Shown in pieces: positions 51,701-60,894 of a DNA stretch of 64,000 bases. The stretch is taken from the NCBI GenBank assembly GCA_021292165.1, contig CM037877.1, positions 299,290,726-299,354,725 on the forward strand, given 5' to 3'. The notes beneath the pieces are model-generated. The model saw only the letters and a list, made by a program, of their open reading frames with translations, searched no databases and had not been told where the DNA came from. A program made the translations under genes and the position numbers. Numbering within the stretch: the stretch's first letter is position 1; every line of letters starts with the position of its first letter. Source of the stretch: Shinisaurus crocodilurus. Taxonomy: Eukaryota; Chordata; Lepidosauria; Squamata; Shinisauridae.

Positions 51701-54700
51701 GAACAGATCTGCTGGGTGTGAGGCTCCTGCAGGCTTTGACCTGGATTCCTGCATTGGGCAGGGGGTTGGACTTGATGGCCTTGTAGGCCCCTTCCAACTC
51801 TACTTTTCTATGAGTCTATGACTCCTTCCTCAGCATTCTGAGCCAGTGTGGCGTGGTGGTGAGAGCGTTGGACTGGGACTCGGGAGATCCGGGTTCTAGT
51901 CCCCGCTCGGCCATGAAACTCACTGGGTGACTTTGGGCCAGTCACTTACTTTCAGCCTAACCTACCTCACAGGGTTGTTGTGAGGATAAAATGGAGAGGA
52001 GGAGGAGGAGGAGGATTGTGTAAGGTCTGTGTCATATCAGGCCTGTGGCTCACGCTGGCTCAGCTTGTCTGAGCGTGGAAAGCTAAGCAGGGTCAGGCCT
52101 GGTTGTTACTTGGATGGGAGACCCCTCCTCTAGTTTCCTGCATTGAGCAGAGGGTTGGACTCGATGGCCTCATAGGCCCCTTCCAACTCTATGATCCTAT
52201 GAAATCTATGAAGGTGCCTTGGGTTCCTTGCAAAAGGAAAAAAGGCGGGGCATAAATATAATAAATCAATAAATTCTGTCTCCTGACTGGTGGGAGAATC
52301 CATTCCTTATTGGCCCCAGCTCAATTCTGTCTCCTGACTGATGGGAGAATCCATTCCTTATTGGCCCCAGCTCTTCATGCTGATGGTCACCCTCTGAGTT
52401 CCTGGCAGGGGTGTCCTGGAAGCACAGCTCACCACCGGGGTGCAGCTGTGCCAGTATTTCTGATTAGCAGGGGCACTGACTTCATCTCGGAGATGAATTT
52501 CCTCAGCAAGAATACATTGTTCCCGGTTGTCATGCAAAGTATCTGTATTTGTGGGTGGTTTGGTCCGGAAATGGTGCAATTAAAGGGCCATTAGCTTTAC
52601 AAAAGACCTGCTCCTGGCGGGTAGGAAAACTACTAGAACTGGCTTGTTGGGATGGATCCACTGCAGCTGGCTGCCTTTTGGGGCTTCTCCTCGGGGGACC
52701 TGCTGGCGGTGGTGACAGTCAGGATGAGTGCCCGCCCGCACTTCAACATTGCCCACTGCCGTATCTGGTGGGAATTCATTCCATAAGTTACTGGTGCATT
52801 GTGGGAAGACGGGCTCCCTTTTTCTCTGTCCTGGAAGTTATGTCAATAGATTTCTTTGGGCGTGATCCCAGATTCTGGATGGTGTTTTGCAACCATCCTA
52901 AATGCCTTACGCCTTTCCCAGAAGAATTGATGACCCACACAACAATGTGCAGATGCAAGCAGTTCTCCCGTGACTTGCTGTTCTTTGTGCAAGTTTGAAA
53001 AGCTGCGTCTGGATGCATCTTAAAGAGCAAAGCCACGTTCAAAAATGTGCTTGCTTTTACCAGTCAAAAAACTGGTATGCTGCTGTTTGAGTGTCGTTTC
53101 TGATTGGGTGTTATTAAATGAACATTTATTTCATTTTTATCCCACCGTTCCACCGAGGAGCTCAGGCGTAGTGGTGAGAGTGTCGGACTGGGGACTCCGG
53201 AGATCCGGGTTCTAGTCCCCGCTTGGCCATGAAACTCATTGGGTGACTTTGGGCCAGTCACTGACTCTCAGCCTCACCTACCTCACAGGGTTGTTGTGAG
53301 GATAAGATGGAGAGGAGGAGGAGGAGGAGGAGAATTACGTAAGCCACCTTGGGTTCCTTGCAGGAAAAAAGGCGGGGCATAAATGAAATGAAATAAATAA
53401 ATAAAATAAATAAATGTGTTCCCCCACTCCTCGGATTCCCACAGTCCTGCTGCTGTAGGTTAGACGCAGAGAGGATGCCTGCCTGGAGGACATGATCCGA
53501 GGAGTTTCAGAGCTGAGCGAGGAGCGGAAGTCGGGTCTCTCTGCGCCTGGTCTGGCACTCTGTCCACCAGAGCAGCCGTCCCCAACTTGGTGCCCTCCAG
53601 ATGCGTTGGGCTACAACACCCAGCATCCCCCAGCTGGAGGATCCAACGCATCTGGTGGAGGGAAAGGCTGCACTAGACTACACAGGTAGCAACAGTGATG
53701 AGTCAGTCAGTCAGTCAGGCAATCACTCGTGACCGAGTAAGATTGTCTTCCGGGATAAAAGGAGGAAATTCTAAAGAAGATTGTGTAGACTCTAGTGATG
53801 GGTCCGTAAGTGACTGTGGAGGCCAATTCTAGATCCACACAGCTTCCCACAGTGAGGACACAGGTTACCAGATAGAAGATGGTCCTGTAAAGGATTCATT
53901 TGACGTGCTTTTCGCTTAGCACGTTTCTCCCTTTCACCTTGCACTCGGGCTTCTTCAAAGTCCATGGAACCTTTGTGAAAGGCCAACCTCCAGTTAGATC
54001 GTTCATGGGCCAGAGCTTCCCATGGGACAGCTGTTCATGGGACAGCTCTTCCGTTCCCGGGCTGTCATATTATCCCCACTGGCGTGTCGGCCACCTTGGA
54101 AAATGGCAGCTACAGAATTCATGCATCAGGATGGGCTTGTCCGCCCAAGTCAAATGTGCCCCTACGTGGGCCTGAAACACACGCAAGATTCTCTGCATAT
54201 CTTTTTTTTTTTTTAAACAGGGGTCTCTGGCAGATCCAGGACTACTTTCCACCCACCCACCCAGCCTCCCCCCCGGCGTGTGCAATCCCGGTCTATGGCA
54301 TTCTTGGGGGAGGGGGCGCTGAGCGAGAACATCCACCTGAATGAACGTGCCCTCCAGATGTGTTGGACTACAACGCCCATTGTCCCTGGCCATGGTGGCT
54401 GAGGATGATGTGGGGTTGTAGCCCAACACATCTGGAAGGCACCCCAGGTTGGGGAAGGCTGTGCCAGCCAGTGGGCAGACCACCGACTAATCCGGTCCAA
54501 AATGGTTATCAACATTGCTCCCCAACGTAGGCTTCAAGGAAGGAAACCAAGGCGTAAAATGAACATCCAAGTCCTTCAAGATCCTATTAAGCAAACTCGT
54601 CTTCAATCACTTCTTAAGGAACATCTACCTACGGAACCTCCTGACAACATTGAGGACCATTGGTCTAAGCTGAAAACCTCCATTACTGCAGCTTGTGAAC

Positions 54701-57700
54701 AAACTATTGGATATGAAACTAAGAAACATCAGGATTGGTTTGATGAAAATGACAATGAGATTAAATATATAATTGACCAAAAAAGGAAAGCCTTCCAAAT
54801 ATGGCAAAATGATATTAACTGCGCTGCCAAGAAAAAAACCTACGCTAGCGCAAAGGCTGAGGTCCAAAGAAGAACAAGAGAACTTAAGAACGCTTGGTGG
54901 AAAAAGAAAGCTGAAGAAATTCAACAACTTGCAGAATCTCATGATGCACGGGGCTTTTTTAAGGCCACAAGGGCCATTTATGGACCAAAAACCTATGGTA
55001 CAAACCCTTTACAATCAAAAGATGGCACCAAACTCTTAAAAGACAAAGAGTCTATTGCACTGCGTTGGAAAGAGCATTATTATGACCTTTTAAATCGTAA
55101 ATCTAAGGTGGATAATGAGATTTTTTCGCAAATCCCGCAAAAACAAATTAAAGAGGAACTTGCAATACTCCCCACTTTGGATGAAGTAAAAAAAGCCATT
55201 AATCAAATGAAGAACAACAAAGCTAGTGGACCAGATGGGATTCCTGCTGAAATCTTTAAAGAAGGGGGCCCCGAACTTGTACAACATCTTCATAAACTCA
55301 TCGAAAAAATCTGGATAAGAGAAGAGATCCCAGAAGACTTCAGGGATGCCATAATTATCACCCTCTTTAAGAAGGGTGATAGAACAGACTGTGGAAACTA
55401 TCGGGGCATTTCTCTCTTAGCAACCGCAGGTAAAATATTTGCTAGGATTCTTGCAAACCGTCTTCTATCTATTTCAGAAGAGATCCTCCCTGAAACTCAA
55501 TATGGTTTCCGCCCCTCTAGAGGGACAGTAGACATGATTTTTACTGCACGTCAGCTCCAAGAAAAATGCCGGGAGCAAAATCAACCCCTTTATATGGCAT
55601 TTATCGATTTGGCTAAGGCCTTTGATACTGTAGACCGTACAGCTCTCTGGACTATCCTTATGAAAATTGGATGCCCCAATAAATTTGTGAATATCTTGCG
55701 ACTTCTCCATGACAACATGACGGCAACGGTTTTGGACAACAACGGCTCTCATGGTGCTCCATTTAAAGTGGGATCAGGTGTTAAACAGGGATGTGTTATC
55801 GCCCCAACATTATTTGCCATTTTCATCGCCATGGTTTTACATCTTGTCAAGGGGAAACTTCCCACTGGTGTGGGAATTATATATCGAACAGATGGAAAGC
55901 TTTTTAATCTCAGCAGGCCGAAAGCAAAAAGTAAGGTAATTACAACCTCCGTTGTGGAACTTCAGTATGCTGATGATAATGTGGTCTCCGCACATTCAGA
56001 GGATGATCTCCAAACTATCCTAAATGCTTTTGCAGAAGCATACGAAAAACTTGGTCTCTCACTTAACATCAAAAAAACCAAAGTGCTTCATCAGCAAGTG
56101 CAAGCCAATCCTTTGGTGATGCCATCTATCCAGCTTGGCGGGACAATACTGGAAAACGTCGATCATTTTATCTATCTTGGCAGCTATCTTTCTGTTACAG
56201 CTAACATCGACAGTGAAATCCAGCATCGTCTGAGCTCCGCAAGTGCTGCATTTTCTCGAATGAAACATAGAGTGTTCGAGGATCGGGATATTTGTAAGAA
56301 GACCAAAACACTGGTTTATGAAGCCATTGTATTACCAACTTTATTGTATGCCTGCGAAACATGGACTATCTATAAACGTCACTTCCACCTCCTTGAAAGG
56401 TTTCATCAACGTTGCCTCCGGAAAATCCTGCAAATTACTTGGGAAGATAGGCGAACAAATGTCAGTGTACTGGAAGAAGCAAAGACTACTAGCATTGAAA
56501 AAATGATCCTTCAACGCCAACTTCAGTGGACCGGTCATGTTGTTCGAATGCCTGACTGCCGTCTCCCAAAGCAGTTACTTTACTCCCAACTCAAGGATGG
56601 AAAGCGGAATATCGGTGGTCAATATAAGAGGTTTAAAGATGTTCATAAGGCTAATCTAAAAAAATGCAATATAAACATCGAAAACTGGGAAGCTCTGGCC
56701 CATGAACGATCTAACTGGAGGTTGGCCTTTCACAAAGGTTCCATGGACTTTGAAGAAGCCCGAGTGCAAGGTGAAAGGGAGAAACGTGCTAAGCGAAAAG
56801 CACGTCAAATGAATCCTTTACAGGACCATCTCCTATCTGGTAACCTGTATCCTCACTGTGGGAAGCTGTGTGGATCTAGAATTGGCCTCCACAGTCACTT
56901 ACGGACCCATCGCTAGAGTCTACACAATCTTCTTTAGAATTTCCTCCTTTTATCCCGGAAGACAATCTTACTCGGTCACGAGTGATCGCCTGATGATGAT
57001 GATGATGTCCCTGGCCATGTTGGCTGAGGATGATGTGGGGTTGTAGCCCAACACATCTGGAAGGCACCCCAGGTTGGGGAAGGCTGTGCCAGCCAGTGGG
57101 TGCTGGTCCCTCGTCTTTCCTCCGTTCATCTTTCCCTGTCATCTCCTTTCGCAGCTGGCCAGGAGGCCTGTTGCCCCAAGGACTGGGCTGCCTTTCGGAA
57201 AAGCTGTTACTGGGAGTCGAGAGAGGGCAAGACCTGGGAAGATGCGAAAGCCGAGTGTGAAGCCCGGGACGCACACCTGGTGATCATCAATTCCTTAGAA
57301 GAGCAAGTAGGTGGCACATGGGCTCCGCAGGCCGGCCGGCCGGCCCCACTCCCCGCGCGCTGGGAGGTGGGGAGGGATCCTGGGTGCGGCTGGACAGGAG
57401 TGCTGCCCTCTACGCCCCCGCCGTCATCGTTGGAGCGGGGCCTGCCTGCTGTGCTCACTTCCTGTGGTTTATATCCTCTTTCCGGCTAGCACTTTGTGGC
57501 CGTACGTGTGATGCCGGCGCTAATGTGGATGGGCCTGACCGACGCCAGCGGGAGCTGGAAATGGGTGGACGGGACACCCTACACCGTTCGTCAGGAGTAA
57601 GTGTGAGGATGGCCGCCCACCTCATCCCCCCCACCCCCCATAATGCAATGCGAGGCATGCCGGGAGCTTTTTTGCCATGGAGTAGCAGCCTTGCGGAGGT

Positions 57701-57764
57701 CCTAGAGTGGACACTTCCTCAGTGCTGCACAGTTGCATTCTGTCGACCACATAAATATGGCGGG

Positions 57765-57801
<37 letters not shown>

Positions 57802-60800
57802 ATAGAATGACTCACAGCCTCAACGTCCAGTGAAAACTGAAAGATGCCCATTGGCCACGATTCCCTACGGAGGCAGAACGGCGCCGCTCTGTCCCCTTGG
57901 CATTCGCTGTGGTGGAAACTTTGCAGTGGCAGTAAAGAGTGACACAACCGTTCTGTTTTAGACCAGAAGTGCCAGTAAAGGCTACAATGGGGTGTGTGAC
58001 CCACTGCATTTTCCTTTCTCTGTGAGGCCATGCATGAAGCTTTTATCACAGAGTATGAGTCCTAGAATGGTCACTTTCGCAGTGGTGCACAGAGGCATTC
58101 TGTTGACCGTGCATGAAGCTGTTACCAGTGAGTAGGAGTCCCAGAGTGTCCACTCCGTTTCTGGTTAAAGAACAGGAAGTAGAGAGTAGTAGGAATAAAT
58201 GGTAAATTCTCCCAATGGAGGGATGTAAACAGCGGGGTCCCACAGGGATCTGTACTGGAACCGATGCTTCTCAACTGATTCATAAATGATCTGGAATCAA
58301 GAGTGAGCGGTGAAGTGGCCAAGTTTGCTTGACAACACCACATTATTTAGGGCGGTGAAAACAAAAAGGGATTGTGAGGAGCTTCAAAGGGATCTCTCCA
58401 AACTGGGAGACTGGGCATCAAAATGGCAAATGCGGTTCCGTGTAAGCAAGTGTAAAGCGATGCACGGTGGGGCAAAAAAATCCCAACTTCAAGTATAATC
58501 TGATGGGATCTGAGCTAGCGGTGACTGACCAAGAAAGAGATCTTGGGGTGGTGGTGGGCAGCTCGGTGAAAATGCCAACCCCGTGTGCAGCTGCTGTGAA
58601 AAAGGCCAACTCCATGTTAGGCACAATTAGGAAAGGAATTGAAAATAAAACTGCCAAGATCAAAATCCCCTTATTAACAAACCTATGATGCGACCGCACT
58701 TAAAATATTGTGCACAGTTCTGGTCACCGCACCTAAAAAAGGATATTGCAGAGTTGGAAAAAGGGCAAATAAAATGATCAAGGGCAACTTCCCTGTGAGG
58801 AAAGGTTACAAAATCTTGGGACTGTTTACTTTAGAAAAAAGTGAGTAAGGGAAGTCATGACAGAGGTGTACAAAATTATGCCTGGTGTGGAGAAAGTGCA
58901 GAGGGAGACATTTTTTCTCCATCTCTCATAATACTAGAACCCAAATGGGTCATTCCATGAAGCTGACTGGTGGGAGATTCAGGACAGATAGAAGGAGGGA
59001 CTTCTTCACATAGTTATAAAACTATGGAATTCACTACCACAGAATGTAGTGATGGCCACCACTTTGGATGGATTTAAAAGGGGATTTTGGAAGATAAGGC
59101 TATCAATGGCTACTAGTCCTGATGGCTCTATGCTCCCTCCCGTATCAGAGGCAGCATGCCTATGCACTCCAGTTGCTGGGGAACATGGGCAGGAGGGTGC
59201 TGTTGCACCCCTGTCCAGCTCATGGGGCCCCATGGGCAGTGGGCTGGCCACTGTGCAAACAGAATGATGGGCTACTGTGGCCTGTGGCTCACGGTGGCTC
59301 AGCTTGTCTGAGTGTGGAAAGCTAAGCAGGGTCAGGCCCAGGGCCGGATTAAGAGCATTATGGGCCTGGTGCTGAGGATTTTGGTGGGCCTTTTTATGGA
59401 AATAAATAAAATGAAGACGCAATTTTATATTAAAACAAATTAAATATTTTAATTACCATTAAAGTGCCAAAACTCAAAAACTCCTGCAGCTCATCAGTAA
59501 GGGTCTTTCCAATTTCCCCCAAATTTATTTATTAAAAAAGAAAAAGCAGCCACAACAAAAAGCCAGGAAGCTTTGCTTGACCAAGAATAATTGTGTTGTT
59601 CTTGTTGCTTTGTTTCGTTTTCGTTTTCGTTTTTTTGTTAAACTAGCATTTGAACAATTGAGCTGCGAATCAGAAAGATCTTTTGCTCGAGGCTGGAGAG
59701 AGAGGTCCCTTCTAAATCTGAATATTACAGACCCTAGCAAGCCCCCCATGTGCTTCAAAGAAATGTAGTAACAGTGATTGAAATGCAAAAACCTACCGAA
59801 ATGCTAATTTGAGAACAACAGTTCTTGCTAGGTCTTGCCTCAAGCCTGTAATGCAGATGTGCTTAGAACACCTTTCTAATCTTGAAAAAAGCATTAATTA
59901 TGCTGAATGATAACGATCAAAGCTAACTCAAATCGTGCCGCGCGTCCCTATATTGTGGGACTATTTTCTGTTATGGGCCTGGAGCTGCCGCTCCAATCGC
60001 CCCTATGTTAATCCGGCCCTGGTCAGGTCTGGTTATTACTTGGATGGGAGACCCCTCCTCTAGTTTCCGGCATTGAGCAGGGGGTTGGACTCGATGGCCT
60101 TGCAGGCCCCTTCCAACTCCATGATCTATGAAATCTATGACCCTTGGTCTGATCCTGGCATCAGCTCTTCTTAGTGCTGCACGGCTGCATTATGTTGACC
60201 ATTCATGAAGCTTTTACCATAGAGTGGAAGTCTCATGTCACTCTAGATTGGCTTTTGAAACTTGTCAGTGTTTGGGGTGGGCACAGGGTCGGGGGGGGGG
60301 GCTGTCTCAGCCTCCACTAGTCTCCCAAAATAACTCCCAAGGAGCAGCTCACACGTCGCTAAAGAGGCTCACTGGACAATTTTGGGCCTGCTGTAGTTAC
60401 TCAATTTAAGATCCCTGACGGGCCTAATTTTATGAAGTAATGATTCCGAGCATATGCAGAGTTGCTTTCCTTTATTAATACGTAACCATGGCCAGCGACA
60501 CACGCATCCTGGATTAGGGGGCGTAGGGCGGGGTTTGTCAAAGCATGGGGCTTTGGGTAGGCCGAAGCCCTGGTTCCCCTTGACCTAGAATTTGACCGCT
60601 GCATCCCTTTAGCGCGACTGAAAAATCACAACTCTATTTCACACACACCCAGCCCCCACTCTTTTCCATGACTGAACCTCGAGATATTTTGTGGGTCACA
60701 CAGCCAGAGGTTTCGCCGCTCTCTGCTCCTTCCTTTTTTTCAGGGAGTGGTGCCCAAACCAGCCGGACAACTGGTACGGCCACGGCCTCGACGGAGGCGA

Positions 60801-60894
60801 AGACTGTGCCCACCTCAACAGGGGCAGTTGCTGGAATGACGACCACTGCAGCCACCTCCACGGCTGGATTTGCGAGATGGAGATCAACGACTGA
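42653..60894 (+). CDS. Asialoglycoprotein-receptor-like C-type lectin, 8 coding exons, 287 aa
   Basis: Type II membrane lectin of the hepatic Gal/GalNAc receptor group (ASGR1/ASGR2/CLEC10A); family members remove desialylated glycoproteins. Exons 42653-42719, 45094-45219, 46148-46243, 48086-48157, 50920-51012, 57155-57306, 57490-57596 and 60744-60894 join in phase. Residues 1-42 are cytoplasmic with a YRNL (Y5) endocytosis signal, as in ASGR1 (YQDL). Residues 43-62 are the membrane segment, 65-151 the coiled-coil neck with one conserved Cys, and 157-287 the lectin domain. The domain has QPD (244-246), W248, GHGL, GGEDC and WND (268-270), the galactose/Ca2+ site. Extra Cys241 and Cys267 are unusual. 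The length matches mammalian ASGR1. It lies downstream of DLG4 on the same strand, as in mammals; orthology to ASGR1 or ASGR2 specifically is undecided. Confidence 0.93.
42872..42945. repeat. Family B MITE left arm
   Basis: cctggtgccctccagatgtg, ttggactacaactcccagca and the centre; the right arm is missing. Confidence 0.7.
43100..43350 (+). other. Sequence sharing a short block with the composite element
   Basis: ccatccttggttcactcact (43120-43142) recurs in the 48517-49247 composite, on the opposite strand near 48600-48625. The rest has no recognised feature. It may be a fragment of another retroelement. Confidence 0.35.
43940..44190. repeat. 40-bp tandem repeat (minisatellite), 4 units plus partial copies
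   Basis: Unit ctagctgggttcccggcgga followed by ggcccggtctacccaagcgg, about four units from 43978 to 44138, with degenerate copies on both sides. Confidence 0.92.
44820..44862. repeat. (GCC)n(ACC)n trinucleotide repeat
   Basis: Runs of gcc then acc between 44822 and 44860, in an intron. Confidence 0.9.
45094..45219 (+). CDS. ASGR-like exon: transmembrane segment
   Basis: Acceptor ccctcag ends at 45093 and donor gtgagt starts at 45220. It encodes 42 codons: a Ser/Pro/Arg juxtamembrane part (CPSRR) and the hydrophobic LVLILLGLGVILILAVIVFG, a signal-anchor. Phase 1 on both sides, as in family genes. Confidence 0.9.
45381..46051 (-). mobile_element. hAT element of about 680 bp, perfect 8-bp duplication
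   Basis: Inverted copy of 25467-26145, flanked by tgcacaat at 45373-45380 and 46052-46059. Confidence 0.93.
46148..46243 (+). CDS. ASGR-like exon: stalk 1
   Basis: Acceptor cgcccag and donor gtaagt. 32 codons: SSKQLWGVKETFKSINQTVA, then EQMTSLQHR, a heptad-like helix with an N-glycosylation sequon (NQT). A hAT element ends about 96 bases upstream (46051). Confidence 0.88.
46600..47870 (+). mobile_element. CR1-like LINE 3' part interrupted by a small hAT MITE
   Basis: The + strand has remnants of the reverse transcriptase (ggttcccccaaggatttgta region) and SKQVVTDQERDLGVVVDRSM, then RVRPHLEYCVVQFSSP. It is a second CR1 subfamily, also at 58190-59280. Confidence 0.85.
46671..46834. mobile_element. 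Small hAT MITE, perfect 8-bp duplication
   Basis: Ends cagggccggtgctacc and gcaccggtcctg, flanked by ctaataat at 46663-46670 and 46835-46842; inserted in the CR1 copy. Confidence 0.9.
48086..48157 (+). CDS. ASGR-like exon: stalk 2 (24 codons)
   Basis: Acceptor attgcag and donor gtgagt. Encodes ETDTDTKITQMEGAVKKLTE, then DADA. A decayed paralogous exon of identical length lies at 29742-29813. Confidence 0.86.
48517..49247. mobile_element. Composite hAT unit, 731 bp, carrying DIRS and other fragments, perfect 8-bp duplication
   Basis: Outer ends are family A arms (cagtgttctccaaccttggg / gttggagaacactg) flanked by tcttaacc at 48509-48516 and 49248-49255. Inside, from left to right: a short piece also found at 43120, an inverted DIRS reverse-transcriptase fragment (to about 48907), a nested 77-bp family A MITE (48908-48984), repeat X inverted (48985-49181) and the right arm (49182-49247). 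The perfect outer duplication implies the whole unit moved as one element. Confidence 0.88.
49345..49470. repeat. Palindromic MITE, family B (diverged)
   Basis: Arms gtgccctccagatgtgtcgg and the inverse ccaacacgcctggaaggcac. Confidence 0.7.
49500..50900. other. ASGR-like intron, GC-rich, no clear repeat
   Basis: Contains short G runs and overlapping frames of low-complexity composition on both strands; no gene or named element was recognised. Confidence 0.5.
50920..51012 (+). CDS. ASGR-like exon: stalk 3 with neck cysteine
   Basis: Acceptor tctccag and donor gtcagg. 31 codons: ARTRLLAQVHELRRNIRIMN, C, DLDNFKKNQT. The single Cys aligns with the neck Cys of mammalian ASGR1 (SLSCQM). Confidence 0.88.
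51103..51148. other. Perfect 18-bp inverted repeat downstream of a neck-exon donor
   Basis: tttcagtgtatttgaaag at 51103-51120 pairs exactly with 51131-51148 across a 10-base spacer, 90 bases after the donor at 51013. Confidence 0.9.
51733..51830 (+). mobile_element. CR1 LINE extreme 3' end
   Basis: gacctggattcctgcattgg to ccttccaactctacttttct and the tatgagtctatga terminus. Confidence 0.85.
51842..52275 (+). repeat. tRNA-derived SINE, class 2, split by a 5S SINE
   Basis: Head tgtggcgtggtggtgagagc (A box) and gggttctagtccccg (B box); the body runs to about 52024. The tail (gccttgggttccttgcaaaa ggaaaaaaggcgggg) resumes at about 52212. Confidence 0.88.
52025..52211 (+). repeat. 5S-rRNA-derived SINE with CR1-like tail, nested in a tRNA SINE
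   Basis: Head gcctgtggctcacgctggct, then ggaaagctaagcagggtcag and ttggatgggagacc; CR1-like tail gagggttggactcgatggcc and tatgatcctatga. It interrupts the tRNA SINE 51842-52275. Confidence 0.9.
52276..53150. other. ASGR-like intron, no clear repeat
   Basis: Contains a 54-base direct repeat near 52277-52370 (ctgtctcctgactgntggga gaatccattccttattggcc twice). The rest shows nothing recognised. Confidence 0.55.
53157..53415 (+). repeat. tRNA-derived SINE, class 2
   Basis: Head gtagtggtgagagtgtcgga and gggttctagtccccg; tail ccttgggttccttgcaggaa and (aaat)n. Confidence 0.88.
53572..53675. repeat. Palindromic MITE, family B
   Basis: Arms cagccgtccccaacttggtg and the inverse tctggtggagggaaaggctg around cccagcatcccccagctgg. 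Confidence 0.75.
53705..54020 (-). mobile_element. RTE-like LINE 3' end, inverted relative to the neighbour
   Basis: Reverse complement of about 56700-56985, ending in a (TGAC)n tail (gtcagtcagtcagtcagg as read on the + strand). It lies about 450 bases before the large + strand copy. Confidence 0.92.
54345..54475. repeat. Family B MITE used as target by the RTE-like LINE
   Basis: Arms gtgccctccagatgtgttgg and the inverse cccaacacatctggaaggca. Its right half with flank (54381-54475) is repeated at 57006-57100. Confidence 0.85.
54476..57005 (+). mobile_element. RTE-like LINE, 5'-truncated, intact 804-codon frame, 95-bp flanking direct repeat
   Basis: The open frame runs 54502-56916 and continues upstream without a stop to 54476, where it reads DHRLIRSK. 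That is the last motif of the APE endonuclease, so the copy is cut almost at the endonuclease end. Reverse transcriptase follows: residues about 235-520 with ASGPDGIPAEIFKEG, YGFRPSRGTVDMIF, AFIDLAKAFDTVD, GVKQGCVIAPTLFAIFI and LQYADDN. The C-terminal part has ACETWTIYKRH, QLQWTGHVVRMPD and a C2H2 finger. It ends in a (GAT)n tail. Clade assignment (RTE/RTEX-like) is from motif memory. It lies in the intron before the lectin-domain exons. Confidence 0.92.
57006..57100. repeat. Second copy of 95-bp direct repeat (RTE target duplication)
   Basis: Matches 54381-54475 at 94 of 95 positions (g to t in catggtggct/catgttggct). Confidence 0.92.
57155..57306 (+). CDS. ASGR-like exon: lectin domain part 1
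   Basis: Acceptor ttcgcag and donor gtaggt. Encodes GQEACCPKDWAAFRKSCYW, EGKTWEDAKAEC and DAHLVIINSLEEQ. It contains the CCP..W start, the first disulfide cysteines and the conserved AHLV core. Confidence 0.95.
57490..57596 (+). CDS. ASGR-like exon: lectin domain part 2
   Basis: Acceptor ccggctag and donor gtaagt. Encodes HFVAVRVMPALMWMGLTDAS, then GSWKWVDGTPYTVRQ. WMGL and WKWVDGT are C-type lectin core motifs. Confidence 0.95.
57768..57798. repeat. (CA)n microsatellite
   Basis: About 30 bases of ca repeat in the last ASGR-like intron. Confidence 0.95.
58190..59280 (+). mobile_element. CR1-like LINE 3' part, second subfamily
   Basis: Remnants VTDQERDLGVVVGSSVKM and KKANSMLGTIRKGIENKTAK, broken by frameshifts. 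Same subfamily as 46600-47870. Confidence 0.85.
59278..60139 (+). repeat. 5S-rRNA-derived SINE split by a hAT element
   Basis: 5' part 59278-59338 (ctgagtgtggaaagctaagc agggtcaggcc) and 3' part 60022-60139 (ctggttattacttggatggg agacc, CR1-like tail). The hAT element 59339-60021 lies between them. Confidence 0.88.
59339..60021 (+). mobile_element. hAT element of about 680 bp inserted in a 5S SINE
   Basis: Third copy of the 25467-26145 family. Flanks gtcaggcc (59331-59338) and gtcaggtc (60022-60029) agree at 7 of 8 bases. Confidence 0.92.
60744..60894 (+). CDS. ASGR-like terminal exon: sugar-binding site
   Basis: Acceptor tttttcag ends at 60743; stop TGA at 60892-60894. Encodes EEWCPNQPDNWYGHGLDGGE, DCAHLNRGSCWNDDHCSHLH and GWICEMEIND. 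QPD, the stacking Trp, GHGL, GGEDC and WND define a galactose-type Ca2+ site. Cys follows Trp before PNQPD, and Cys precedes WND; neither is present in mammalian ASGR1. Confidence 0.96.

Noticed and set aside
54476..57005. Host zinc-finger gene
   Set aside because: The C2H2 finger is the C terminus of the LINE protein and recurs in two other LINE fragments.
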